Below, in pieces: positions 28,666 to 41,950 of a stretch of DNA of 64,000 nt. Every line of letters starts with the position of its first letter. Position 1 is the stretch's first letter. Origin of the DNA: Heliopora coerulea (taxonomy: Eukaryota > Cnidaria > Anthozoa > Scleralcyonacea > Helioporidae); the NCBI GenBank assembly GCA_030142905.1, contig JASJOG010000080.1, positions 529,001 to 593,000 of the forward strand, given 5' to 3'. The translations under genes were made by a program, and so were the position numbers. Below the pieces are notes generated by a model. The model was given only the letters and a program-made list of their open reading frames with translations, ran no database searches and was not told the DNA's origin.

Positions 28666-31600
28666 GTTTTTTACTATTTTTCTTTTAACAGCAGAATAAA
28701 CGCAAGTTGTTTATACATTCAAAGCAGGTTTTTATACAGGTGTACTCAAGACGTCACAACATGGTAAAAACATCAATGACCAGTTCGACTTCGTCTGGTA
28801 AATCACTTTTGTTTTTACCACGTTGTGACCTCACTTAGACAACAAAGCGAAATCTGTTTGTTAATTAGAAATTTCAAAGGATACATTGAAATTTCCCTAG
28901 ATTGTTACATGAAAACGACATTTGTAGTCAACTCCCCTCTTTGCTTTGCTCAATTGAATTTGAGTAAAAAGCCGGAGTAAAACCAGCTGTTTTATACTAA
29001 CCATAGGTTGGTCAGAATACATGCAAAAGTAAGTGATTTGTCTCTCACTCCCCCTTAGTCTACTGTTGCACTTTCTAGGTTCAAGAAATGGGGAGGGGTG
29101 CATCACCCTTGACAATAGCCCATAGAAAGTTAATTGTTACCCAAACTATCAAGTTATCAATTAAGAAAATGGAATGTATCATGCCATTGGTCAACCTGGA
29201 GTTAATAAGCCAACGCAATTGTAAAATATTGAAAGGAAAGTAGTGCGAGAAATTTATTGGCACATAAGAAGATCTGTTAAGATTGCAAGTTTCGATCATG
29301 TTTGACTGGAGCATCATTTCATTTCATTAGATTTTATCGGCACTGAGGTAAGATACTTAAATTGTAGTTGCCATCTAGTTAAGGATTAACAGGAGGTTAT
29401 AACTCGAAATCTCCGTCTCGAGGAAATTTGAAGACGTTTTGTATATGCCTGATTGAATATTTAAGGTTACTAAACGCGACCCAGAGCAGTGTTTTAAATC
29501 TAGAAATTTAAAAGCAACATTACTGGTCGCGTTCAACAATCCGGCACAGGAATGTTTCCAGTGGGATTTACGTCCCAGTGTTACGTCGAGACATACCAGT
29601 ATTATGTCTGAATTGTAGTACCATGCTAGACGTCTACAAATCCGTGAAATCAGTGATACAAATGCTAGAGTAAAACACTAAGAAAAGCCCATTTTGTTGG
29701 ATAATCTTACCTTTTCAAGTGAGACAGAAAATCGAGATACCTATCTGGTTAGTACGTTTAGAAATTTTAAGTTAGACATACACTTATATTATTCGACAAA
29801 TTCTGATCCCTGTTGTGAAGTGGCTTGTTTTCGTCGAAGAAATTAAGTGCATGTGAACTTCACGAATAAGTTCTGAATAGACAAGAGAAGTGACTGAACG
29901 AAGTATTGGTTTTCATTGTCAGCTGATTACTTGTCAGTGGAACATTAAGGTTTAACAAGTAAAATGATATTTGATGAGATTCTGAAGTATTCATGATTTG
30001 AGGGGTAGATTTCAAATATTTAGCATTCCTTTAATCAATTTAATCATCCATCGTATACAGTTTATTATCATATACGATTGTGTTGTGTACGAGAAAATGA
30101 CAGTCTCTAGGAGGTAATGCTACTTTTTGAGCCAATAACAAGCAGGGTTTGTGTTCAAAATAGTTAATCACATAAGTCTGGATGAACAATCGTATGCCTT
30201 GTTCACTCAAGTGATGCAAAGGAAAGTACAAACACAAGACTAAAGAACCTTTGTTTTGCTTTTGTATTCCTTTCAAGGTTGCGTTCGTTGTGGCATTCAT
30301 ACCTTGTGCTTGTGCTTATGTTTGCTTTATTTGTTCCTCAGGAATACTTACATTGACTTATGTTTTGTTTCGACCTCGTGAATGACTACATTTTAGATCA
30401 CATAAGTATACGTAAAGTTCTCCACGGTGACCTTGAATGAATTCCAGAATTTTTTCGTTGACCTTGACCTTGAGTCCAGAACCTTATGAAAATATTGAGC
30501 ATGTAAAAATTTTCTGTAGATTATTCCTGAAGGTGCTGGAAGACTACAAAATGTATTCGGCATATTTAAAATTAAATTTTGAATCTGCTTTTCCCAAGTT
30601 GTTGAAGCTGCTTAAAAGCATCTTTTTCAAACGTAAATTAAGTTTACCTTTTTACAGATTGTATTCATATTTTCAGCATAGATAGCAAAAATGACAGTTT
30701 AGGAACTAAACCTATAAAATTTAATTTATTGTTGAAACACTTCTTAATATAGATATTATAGAAACTATTTCTGACATTTATATATAGGCGTCTTTTAGAT
30801 TTAGCACCTAGAGTATGTCCCTTCTAATGTACTAAAACCTATATAAAACTTAACTGACCATTTAGTTGAACTCTATCAGGTTTGAAGTGAGTACACTATT
30901 TTATTGTTCATGGTCCATTATTTTAGTTACCATGGCAACTGATCAATTTAAAAGATGATTTTGATAATTCAAGTTTGATTTACTACAATGCCTTGAAATT
31001 ACTTCTCCTAAATTCTTAAACACAGAAAAATCTAATTTTAAAGTGAAACACCACCTTAATTTAGGGGACCTTCATTTAGTCGACAAAGAGTACTTACTTT
31101 ATAAGCTAGATCTAACACGAGGTAATAAGAATCCGAATTTGAATTCAAAAGTGTGAATTCAAAGAATTAAATTAGAGAGAAGTTGACTTTTTGTCCTAAC
31201 GTGGAAATTGCTGTGTCTTAGGGTTGTATGTATTAATAGACCGTCGCCTTTTGTTATGTACAAGTGTACTCAGGCCAAAATGTCATACAAACTGTTCAAT
31301 AAGTATTGTATGCAGATTACCTTGCTAGATATTTGTACAGGTAACATGATGATTTCGAGTAGCTACTTGGGAAAAACATAACACATGAGCAGTGGTGTAG
31401 CCAAGAGTGGGGGAAGTGTTCGATGGATCAATCCCTTCCCCACCACCACCCATAGCCTCAACAAAATTGAGTTTCCAGTTGAGCAGTGAGTCATAAGAGA
31501 GTATTAAAATCTTGCGAGCTTTTATTTAGGGGCTAGAAACTACTATCGACGTCTGGATAAATTATCGATACGCATTATCTGAAGTGCTGAAGTGAGGATG

Positions 31601-31974
31601 TAAATGTTTGGGCAGTTGTCAGCAGTCAAAATCGTCATTGTTTTTCTGCAGCAAAACATTCCCCCCAGTGGTGTTTGATGGTGTTACCGTCGATTGCATT
31701 TGCTGGTGAACGCTGCCAATAGAATCATTCGTCTCGTTCTGTTTTACTAGGCCAAAACATAGCTCTTTAACAGCCCAAAATTTCAAGCCATGTATTTTCG
31801 TTCTTCTTGTCGATTAAAATATTGAATACAAAATCCGAAAATTAATCTTTCAAATTAAACCTCGGGAAACTCAAATTACACCCTGCTTTCTTAAAACTTT
31901 GTAAAAGATCTGAAGGTTGGAGTCCCTCAATGAGTATTACTTCAGTTATTGACATTGTGATAACCTGGCTAAAC
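28666..31974. other. No gene recognised
   Basis: A long AT-rich stretch in which I find no domain-bearing frame, no clear repeat and no RNA gene. It could be intergenic or intronic. Confidence 0.4.
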
Positions 31975-32635
31975 CCCGACGGATTTACAATGCAATGAGC
32001 TTGGCATGGGTGGAACGGCAATCATTTACATTGCAACAGCGATGGTACAACATTAGTGTTTTACATTGCAATAACCTTGCTGCAACAGCAATGATTTACA
32101 TTGTAATAACCCTATTGCAACTCCAGTGATTTACATTGAGATAACCTAAGTAAAACCCAAGAGAATTACATTGCAATGACCTGGGCGCAACCCTAGTGAT
32201 TTACAATGCATTGAGTTGGGGTTCAAGCCCAGTGATTTACACTGGCGATAATCTCGGTACAAGCCCAGTGATTTACATTGCCATAAAGTCGGTGCAAACG
32301 CAGTGATTTACATTATCTGGCTGTAACCCCAGTGATTTACAGGGCGATAAGGTGGATGCGACATTAGTGATTTACATTGTGATAATCTGGGTGCAACCCC
32401 AAATGACTTAAGCTGCGATACTCTCGGTGCAACCCCAGAGACATGCATTGCAATAACCTTGGTGCAACCCCAGTGATTTTCATTGGCGATAACCTTGATA
32501 TAATCCCAGTGATTTACCCATGCGATAACCTGGGTATAACTCCAGTAATTTACTTTGCAATGACCTGGGTACAATCCCAACAATTTATATGGCTATAACC
32601 GGCGAGCAATGTCGGTGATTTACACTAATAAATGA
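31975..32635. repeat. Degenerate minisatellite, unit about 36 bp
   Basis: Around eighteen imperfect copies of a unit built on AACCCCAGTGATTTACATTG followed by YGATAACCTNGGTGC. Copies vary in length by a few bases and drift most at both ends. There is no coding frame across it. Confidence 0.85.
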
Positions 32636-33416
32636 GTTACACCAGCTACAACGGGAGTGCAGTCTCAGTGTTGTTCAGACTTGGTGCCAGGTAATCACGA
32701 CATGGGTTCCTTATTGAGGCTTATCTGCCGGAGGTGGTGCCAGAGGGGAACAGGAGAGTTTCAGAATCTTGTCGGTGAATCTTAGCTCGCCACAGGGAAC
32801 AATTGGCAATTTTTGGGGTGAAGAACTCGAAAAAATGATCAGCCTTTTGTTTTCTTCGAACAAGAAAAGATTAGCATAAGTTATTTTACCTCGACGTATT
32901 AGTGAAAGATTTGTATAAAGACACTTCTTTAAAGGAAGAATAGAAAGTCAGATGTTTTTTACTTTAAGTTGCAAATTGTGAAATTTAATCAAAAATAAGT
33001 TCCATGAATTGTTGACTGTTGGCTTCAGCAAGCTTGCTATATCTGAGAATGAGACCTGGTTTGGTGTTCTCCCAATGATTACCTTATAACGTCAGGATTT
33101 ATAATATTATAAAAAACAAACCTCATCATGGTAAATACTTTAGACGAATTTTGTCACTTGATGTGAAGTATGGTGAAACTCACTCGTTCTTACCACGCTC
33201 GCTCGTTTTATGAAAGATCACAACTCATTGATGAAAATTGCACCCATATATGTATCATAAAGTAATCTGTATGACTGGCCAGGAAAACGGTAGAAATTGA
33301 GTTGACGGTCTGCAAAACAGGTCAGCTTGGTTAGTGAAAGAAGCTATAAGTTTGGACACATACCCCTCTTAAAGTCGTCTCCATAGGTAACATTTGGTCT
33401 ACTAATATTCTTCGAG
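32636..33416. other. No gene recognised
   Basis: No supported frame or repeat between the minisatellite and the palindrome. Confidence 0.4.
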
Positions 33417-33599
33417 AACAACGGCGTTCTTGAGGTTATATACTATCTAAAGGATGGAAAAAAAGCTTCTCGACGTTTCGGGCTAAGGTCCTTCATCAGG
33501 AGATTACTTAATCTACTGATGAAGGGCCTTCGCCCGAAACGTGAAGAAAGCTTTTTTTCCATTCTTTACATAGTACATAACCTCAAGAACGCCGTTGTT
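33417..33599. mobile_element. Penelope-like palindrome with hammerhead-type core
   Basis: A near-perfect inverted repeat of about 80 bp per arm (33417-33499 and 33515-33599) with a spacer of about 15 bp. The right arm reads CTGATGA (33516-33522), A, GGGC-CTTC-GCCC, GAAAC (33536-33540): the conserved catalytic boxes of a hammerhead ribozyme with helix II between them. The left arm holds a mutated version on the minus strand. Such cores occur in the pseudo-LTR ends of Penelope-like retroelements. I could not assign helices I and III convincingly. Confidence 0.6.
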
Positions 33600-36500
33600 T
33601 TATCGAAGCTATCTACACTGGACTCCCGCGCCTTAAAATTCTTGGAGAACCTTCCAGTAAACCTTGTCAATCAGATTTGCTCTGGTATTTCCCTTCTTCC
33701 ATTAATCGGTCATGTTACAAAATATATCGTAAGAGTGAGGGTAGAGGTTAAGGAGCGATGGCTTCTAACCTAGAAATGCATTTGTGAATTGGTTAAGTAC
33801 TTGGCTTGAATTTCTGCTATAACATCACGTGTTAAAAGGAGTACTAAAGTAGAACCTTTTGCTTTCTTCTCTATTTCTTTAAACTGATATTTTGTGTTAC
33901 TTTGGCGTTGGTAGTCGGCAAGAATGTTCTACACTTTCGGTTCATCATAAAACATAGTATGCATTTTTATGCTGCGAGCCATGTCTTGAATGAGCCATGA
34001 GTGTGGCATTTGGCAGTGGTGTCTATTTTACTAAGTTTCAAAAATTCTTCCTTACACTTCTCTCGATTGACGGATGTAGGATCTGATCAAAGGAAATCCG
34101 TATAACATTCCGTGGGAGGGGGGAGGGGTGATTCTCAACTTCTAAACCTGGTGTCCTGGACTCATCTCCAATCCCCTCTAGGTGTTCGGATAGTAAGAAA
34201 GCAAATGGCAAGGTCATCGTTCCTTGACTAGAGGAATGGAGGAAAACTATCAGGGCTGAAGTAACGCTACCTGGGATGGGAGAATGTAGAGTGTAGCTTT
34301 GCCGTGAGATTAAGTCTTGTTTTGTGTATGATTGGGATTCATTTTGCTGTAATATTCGTAATGTCAGATCAATGTGTGAGGATATGATTGATGAACTTAT
34401 TTGTTTATAGATGTGGCAGAAAATCTGATCTTAATAACTATTGTCCAAAATCAATCATACCAACAGTCGCAAAAGCCTTAAAAAGAATTACTCATTATTA
34501 GTTTTACAAATGCTTGACCATTAACAATTCAATTACAAAACGGCAGTCCAGATTCAGATCGTTAGATACTATTTCACTTTTTGTCTTTATTTACCTTTTT
34601 CCTGCCATATCGAGTTTATGATTTCCTGTTCACCTTTACTTTGAATTACCACGTCCTTGACCTTCTGTCACATCTGTTTTTGTAATAGTTTCGGATACTT
34701 AACGCTAGTAAATAGATACTTCCGAAATGCTTTGACTTTATTCCTTTTTTTTGATCAAGGCTGAAAGATATGAATGAGTATGCAATATATATATTATTTC
34801 TTGGCCTGAAATTAAAAACAGACGTATACATCCAGTTGTCCAAGATGACGAAACTTTTCTCTGACAACTACATTTTAAGAGGTGGTTGCCCACTTGACAA
34901 CAAAATCTCAATCTGACCTCTTGTTATCCAAGGTAAAAAGAGTACATTAGTCTAGATTATCATTAATTTTCTAGATTTCTCCATGAGTAATGTATGGTTT
35001 TTAAGATCAGGAACTGAGTAACCACATGTTTATATTTCTAAAGGCCAGTTCTGCAATGTTAAGACAATATATTAACCGACAGTTTCTTAAGCTTTTTCAA
35101 CCAGACCATCCTTTCAATGACAATGGATAGTATTTGCCCAAACTCCAGTGGAATGATAATGGCCACGTACATAAAGCTACGGTGCATTAAAGAGTTAAAT
35201 GTAAAGTCTAGATTGATGTTAATATAGTTAAATAGTATTAGTGCACATGGGTTTCACACTTTAACACTGAGAAAAATGTTGTTAGCCTCAAACAGGTATG
35301 GAAGAAGTAACAGCCAGTCACTGTACGGCAAGATGCTCTAAACATAGGAGCACAAAAAATTAGATGGTAGGGGTAAGGTTACAGTGTGAGCTGGTTTATA
35401 AATGGTGGAAAATATGGCTTGTATGAAGTTTGGGAAGTCTCAATAAGTCAGTCAATTGTTTTTTGTGCTTTTTGTGATTTTATCAATCACTAATTTTTCA
35501 CAGTAATACACAATAATTCTGGCAAAAGAACAAAAACTATAATATTAACCTGATTTCCTCGCAACAGCTAATTAGTGACAATTTTGCATCCACGATAAAC
35601 TGTCCAAATTGTCCGTGCTGTCATACTGGCTTATTATAAAAGCATTTGGCATGGTAGACTTTATCCCGTTTGTGATGGATCTTCTACTTGTTCGAGCATT
35701 TGCTTATAGTCGATGTGCGAAGTCTCCTCGTTTGTAAGTCCCTTGTTTGGGTCATCCATCTTAAGGAGTCCAACTTCTTTCAAAAGCAGTTTTTTTCCTT
35801 ATTCGAAAGTCATTGCGTACTGCAGATTTTACCAATTTTAGTTTATATCGTCACAGTACTCGTTTCACAAAGAAAGCAACAAAAAACAAACCTTTTCCTT
35901 GATTAAAAGGAAAATTAAATCTGAGCAAAATTGTTTGCTTTGGAAGACTGTAGAAGGTACGTATGCACTGAAGGTTGGGTACACCATGCAATCTCATGTG
36001 AACCCTTGTGACAGTGTATGACAAGGAGGTAGAACTCTTTTAGAACTTTAGTCATATTCCAACAATGCTCTTGTCGAACAATAACATTCTGTTCTCATTT
36101 CATCCGTTATGTCAGGTGAAATCGGTGAATTTCGTCTTGGAAGTATACATGCACATGTTGCGATTTCATAAATAAACGAAGGATTACGGGTTGATCGTAG
36201 CAACTAAAATTAACTGTTAACTTCGTATACGGCGCCTTGATGTTGACTGTAATCGTACGTTCATAGTCTAAGATATAAAAATATATTTCGCTGACCTTGT
36301 GAACATTAATCTGAAATTCAAGTTCCCTCATTCCTCCTGAGAGATCTCAATGGCTGAAACTGTTTGGCATTCTCAGCTCGATTTTCAAGTACATTGAATA
36401 GCATAAGTAGAGAGATGTTTGCGAACTGGCGACTGTTTTGCAGATAGTAGAATAGCGAGTTGTTTGAACTATATAATTTAGTAGCAACTCATATGAGATG

Positions 36501-36937
36501 GTTACTTGGCGGAATGTAGTTGAAGTTTAGTATAAGAAAACTGGAGTCTGCAAGAGCAACGCATGAGGGTTTATGATCACGAGAAGTAAAGCAAAAAATT
36601 TAAGTTGAAAAAGAGTGTGAAACGAAACTTATTTTCTGATTAGCCTACAGTCTATCGGGAACCTTGATTGGGAAACGTGTCTTCTCGCACATGCTCCGTG
36701 GAAAAAAAAAGACAAAACATAAAAATGAAATAAAGTAATAACTAAAAAAAAATAAAAAAAAAGTAAGACCTCTTGTTCCTGAATAACATAAAACTGTAAT
36801 ATTTATCAGGGGTGTCAGGCTATTTCTTAAATTAAAATTAAAAATGAATCTGAAAAATGAGATGAAAGTGAAATTAAAAATGGATCTCCTATATTGAAGG
36901 ACTACGGAGTCTTGTACATAGATAAATGTTTATAGAA
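33600..36937. other. No gene recognised
   Basis: No domain-bearing frame is visible. A pure A/T-rich patch with A runs sits around 36715-36770. Confidence 0.4.
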
Positions 36938-37135
36938 TTTATGATATTGGAGTTCCAGTGTGGGTGGACCGGTGCGGAGTGGGACTCTGCAAAGATTCGG
37001 CCACAGAATAAGAAACGGAACAGAACTCTCACTCTCGTCGGAACCTCTGAAGCTTTTGTCCTCGCGCATGTTGTGCTGCGCATCATGGCCGCAATGTTGG
37101 CAGCCAGTTAACTGGGACAGGTTAACAGCAAAGGT
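36938..37135 (-). repeat. CpG-richer repeat related to 39618-39740
   Basis: On the minus strand this segment shares ACTGGCTGCCAACAT, GCGGCCATG, CATGCGC and TTTCTTATTCTGTGG blocks with the plus strand of 39618-39740. The two copies are inverted relative to each other, about 2.5 kb apart. The CCAACATGGCGG-like part resembles a YY1 site. Confidence 0.5.
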
Positions 37136-39617
37136 AATGGCCAAATACGGGTTCTGATCATTTGGACTGGTGTATCTCAAACGTTTTGCGGCCGAATTTT
37201 GTTTTATGGCTGGCACGTCTAGAAGGGAGGTATGTTAGCAATATCATTGTATTTTTAAGGTAATTTACAAAATAAGAAAAGGGAAATTATCATCTTTCAC
37301 GGATCACCGCGTCAGCCACTTTCATGATACTCGTCAGACGAGCAACGTTTGCTTGATTATCCTCGCCGCTAACGATGAAATGTCGAAAGCAGGTTTCACA
37401 TTTTATAACAACTGTGATGGCGTAAACTCTTTTCCTTAATCATAAAACTGCTTTAATTTCTTAAATTAAAACTCCAACTTGCTTTAACTCTTGATCTCTG
37501 TCAATACTCATCTGTATTGAATATGTTTCGAATAGCGCCACTGTTTTGATTCAGCTCAAAGGTTTACGTATTTTGAATTTTTAAACTTCCAAGTAGCTTT
37601 TTCATAATAAACAAAAACATTTCTCAGTTTTATTTAAAATGTTCTCAGGATTGCCTGTCCAGCAATGGTGCAACCACGAAGGCTTTTCTGAACATGCTTC
37701 CAAATTGCTTGTCTTAATTTATGCCCTGAAAAATTTGTACCTCATATCCTTTGCACATAAACTTACATTTATGTCCGTCATCTATGTATTGGTTAACACC
37801 AGGGGTTGGATACTTTGCAAGTAGTGCAACTGCAACTGAAATATTACTGCTTTCAATGCACAGAGATGTATGTTGGCCATGTTTGTGCTGATATTTTTAT
37901 CTTTTATCACTAGGTTTGTTAAGAGGGATTTGACATTAGAACGAAATCATTGCCAATAGCAAGATCTGTTTCCAAATTAGGGCACGAGGTTTTCTTCATC
38001 TGCAAAGTTTAGTTATTGTTATATATTTTGTTAAACAAAAAAGCTGATTTAAGAAACAATATACTGTGGGTATAGCGAATTAATCTGAATCTCTTCCTTT
38101 GTACTTTCCATTTTAATATGTAAACTTTCCCTCCATTATGCTGATTACATGTAGTACTTTTTACCAATGATGTCGTGCTTGAGTTCTTGTGCTTGTCCTT
38201 TCTTATGAAGAAGAAAGTGATGATCTTTAATAAAGCGAGCAGTTATTTCTGTGCAGAATATGCTGCAGGAGTATTGTACATCCAGGGGTTGTAGCTACAG
38301 TACAGTGGGTCATTTTTTCATTATTCTAATAACCAGCTCAGTTCTTCATTCACTTTTATTGTCTAGCTTTATTTTTGTAGAATCTTACCTGTGAATCTAC
38401 TAGATGGCATAATGACAAAAAGATGTGAAAACAAATTCACAGGATAGCTTTACATGAAAAGCTTATAGGCAATTTTCAAATTAATTTTTCTTCTACTGAT
38501 TCAGATCCTGCATGTAACATGTTTTCCATGCAAAACACAACAGTGAAGTGGATACCTATCTAAATTAACAATTTCCACACAACATTGAAATCATTCAAGC
38601 CTCTGCCGTGCTACAGGAAAGCATACGCTAGATATTTTTAAGGATTATTGGAATCACATCGGGAAGCATGCAGTAGATCACTACAGATGCCTTTATAAAT
38701 ACACCTTCAAGTAGTAAGTTTGTTACAATCTACTGAAAATCAACATGGAGTTTCACAGTCATTGAATTTCATGTATAAAGAACTGTGATGACTTTTTTAT
38801 TAAATATTGCAACATGTAATTTGTATTGTCATTATTTTCTTCAATGCATAGACCTTGGTTCTTCCAAGCAGCTTCCTCATGGAGAGATTTAAAACACCAG
38901 GCCAGATTTACCAACTAAAAAGTACAAAAACAAATCAATGCCATACGTTTTTTCTGAATAATTTAATTTGAAATTCTCGGTTGAAGTGAAGACAAGACAT
39001 GAGTACCAGCTTAATACGTTCGAATTGGTTCAAGACAAAAATCAACCACTGTATTACATGTAAAATGCTATCTCAATTAGTCGCTTTCACATTTAAAGTT
39101 CAACCTAAAGGTAATTCCTTTCACAAATTAATTTCACAAAATAATGTATTGGAAGTCTACGGAGTGGGAAACATTTTGAGGCATATTTTTTTCTATCTTA
39201 AGGCAAGAAGTACAAAATTGTATATTTACGAAGGCTGAAAGCATATTTTTCTTTGATTTTGAAATTATTTTTCAACCAAAACCAAGTTGACACGCAATCA
39301 ACAAGCTACATTTGGTATCAGCACGAAAATATAGTTACAATGAACGCGTAACAACTGAAATTAGTTAGGGCATGAGTGTGCTGCAAGCCAATTTCTAGTG
39401 TGAAATGCGCGTAAACAAGTTAGCGAACAAATGACCACTCTTAATCAGCTGAATATGTCACTGAAAATTTCTTATGCGCCTTTTAATTATGATAGAATTA
39501 ATCTCTTACCTTTCCTCTGGGACATATAAAAGAAAAATGGATATCGTCCAAATACTTTTCCTAAGAAAGCGGTTTTAGTGGCTCAAGTTGGCTTTTCACC
39601 ATTGTATTCCTTGTTGA
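37136..39617. other. No gene recognised
   Basis: AT-rich stretch with no supported frame or clear repeat. Confidence 0.4.
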
Positions 39618-39740
39618 CTGACTCGGGGTTTACTGGCTGCCAACATGGCGGATCCCGGACATGCGCACTGGAAAACAAGGACACATTGCAGCCCCAGTGA
39701 GACTTCTGGTCAGTTTCTTATTCTGTGGTTCAAGTTTCAT
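39618..39740 (+). repeat. CpG-richer repeat with YY1-like site
   Basis: Plus-strand partner of 36938-37135. It contains CCAACATGGCGG (close to the YY1 consensus), CATGCGCA and TTTCTTATTCTGTGG. It lies 400 bp upstream of the ankyrin exon, so it could also serve as a promoter-like element. Confidence 0.45.
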
Positions 39741-40133
39741 TCAAATTTTCAGGCCAATGCCTACTCTAGTTTTACTTATGATCTCTATGGTTCTAATCAC
39801 CTTTAGGTTACTATTGAGATTTATAACAAAATTTTCTGGCCAATCACTCTGAGGGATATTCGATTATCACCCGTGTAATTATACCAACATACTATATTCA
39901 AATTCAAATTGGTGAATAATTTACTACCCTTTATTGTCATACAATAAAAAAGTGTATAGTTATAACAGTTGTAGGGCTCTTGTTCAAAACCCGGATACTT
40001 TCGAGTTGGCGACAGAGATTTTATGCTGTAGGGGCTAAAGTCCCCGACGGGTGCTAAATGGTGGGGTAGCGGGGGAGTAGAGACGTGGCATCCATTTTCC
40101 TAAAATGTAAATGCATATGTTTTGAATAGGAAA

Positions 40134-40902
40134 ATGTCTGTTTGGCGTTCAGCCTTTGAAGGAGATTTGGATGACGTTAAAGCTGCTGTTGAGAATGGCG
40201 CTGACATTGAAGAGCAGGGAGGATTGCTTCCAGCGGGAACTGGGTTACATCATGCTTGCTGGGGAGGAGATTTCTCAATAGCTAAATTCCTTATCCAACG
40301 TGGTGTTGAAGTTAACTGTAGAAACAATGATGGTTATTTGCCTATTCACTATGCCTGCAGGGAGGGTCATCTAGATACTGTAAGATTACTCATCAGCAAA
40401 GGCAGTGACTTCACCTCAACAAGTAACAATGGACAAACTCCACTTCATCTTGCATCATTGAATGGACATACCTTAGTTGCTGATTACTTAATTCAACGTG
40501 TTGCTGAAATTAACTGCAAAGACAAGGATGGTTACTTGCCTATTCACTATGCCTGCAGGCGTGGTCATCTAGATACCGTAAAATTACTCATAAGCAAAGG
40601 AAGTGACTTCACATCAACAGATGACGATGGTAATACTCCACTTCATCTTGCATTATTGTATGGACATACCAGGGTGGCTGAATATATTATGCAGTGTGGT
40701 GCCGAAGTTAACTCTAGAAATGGCTATGGTTACTTGCCTATTCACTATGCCTGCAGGCGTGGTCATCTAGATACTGTAAAAGTACTCATCAGCCAAGGCA
40801 GTGACTTCACATCAACAAATGACATTGGTCAGGCTCCACTTCATATTGCATCATTGTATGGACATACCAAGGTGGCAGAATATCTTACGCAGCGTGCTGC
40901 AG
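40134..40902 (+). CDS. Exon with eight ankyrin repeats; 5' exon of an ankyrin-Roc-COR-death gene
   Basis: The ATG at 40134 (AAAATGT context, in-frame stop upstream) opens 256 codons plus one base. The product is eight ankyrin repeats from its first residues. Repeats 3-8 alternate between two types, 'G-Y-L-P-I-H-Y-A-C-R-x-G-H-L-D-T-V' and 'G-x-x-P-L-H-x-A-x-L-x-G-H-T', giving a 66-residue (198-bp) higher-order unit present three times, which points to recent internal duplication. The exon ends GCTGCAG|GTAATT, a good donor in phase 1. Joining to the acceptor at 45273 restores an alanine codon and a continuous frame. Ankyrin repeats bind partner proteins. No kinase or signal sequence precedes them in the window. 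Confidence 0.85.
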
Positions 40903-41835
40903 GTAATTAGTGTTAATTGTAATTTATTCTAATAGATCAAAGGTTTTTTATATTTTACATTTTTCAATTTCGACCTTTAATTGTTCATCAGGTATTCTGC
41001 ATTCTAATATGGGGTAACTATTCTCACTAACATGAAATAAATGAATAAATTAAAGTGGTGATACAAGATAGGCAATCTGTGCTTTTCACCAGGCCTGCAG
41101 AGAGGCGACAGAAGGCCCGGGAAAAAGAGATCATCCAGAGGCTTGCCCCCAATCTTCAGATTATGGCCTATGCGCCAAAAAGAGTTTCATTCGGGATTAA
41201 GGCCTTTAAGGCATTTTGAAGAATTCTTAAGAATAAGGACCTTATAATCTGCGGCCCCTCAGAGTACGAGGCTCCGGGGCAATCTGCCCCTTTTGTCCCC
41301 GGTCTTTGCGGGCCTGCTTTTCGCGAAATCCCAGTCCAAATCCATGTCCGAGTCCAGTCAATTAGACTCCGAGTCCAATCAATTAGACTCCGAGTCTAAG
41401 TCGTGGTGGAAGTCCGACTTATCAATGTATACACTTCATGCTGTTGTAAAGAAACAGTCACGTTGTACACCATATGTCGCATAGATGCAGACTGTAATGA
41501 GGACAATTGACGAGATATCTCTGACATTTTAATTTTACTTTCATAGTTCACAGCAAAATTATTGATCTCATGTCAAAAACACTAGTCAAGAGAGCCTTTC
41601 TGCTACAATAAGAACACTGTCACACGATAAGACCTCTGTGAGAATAAAACCTTTCTAACGGAAAACTTGATGCTGTCACTAAAAGTGGTTCATTGCCAGC
41701 GTGCACAGTCGTGGGTATTTTCTCTGACTGTAAGGCCAAAAACTGAATATTTTCCAACGCAAGACGCCAAATATTTTAGACAGTCCCTCGATTCAAAATT
41801 CATGGGTAAAACGAAAACGCACAGACGTTTGACCT

Positions 41836-41950
41836 AAAACCCCAGCCCTTACTCTAACTCTAGCCCTACCCTAACTCCAATGCTAAATTTAGCCCTAATC
41901 CCAATCCTAACCGTAACCCTATTGCCAATCCTAACAGTAACCCTAATCCC
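41836..41950. repeat. Degenerate CCTAAC-type repeat
   Basis: Imperfect CCTAACCCTAAT/CCAATCCTAACC units, similar in kind to 18775-18895. This is internal, not telomeric. Confidence 0.65.

Noticed and set aside
31975..32635. CRISPR-like array
   Set aside because: Units are head-to-tail, contiguous and degenerate with no unique spacers, in an animal genome. It is a minisatellite.
33519..33773. 84-residue frame across the palindrome as a gene
   Set aside because: It starts in the hammerhead-like repeat and its residues come from the inverted arm. No domain is visible.
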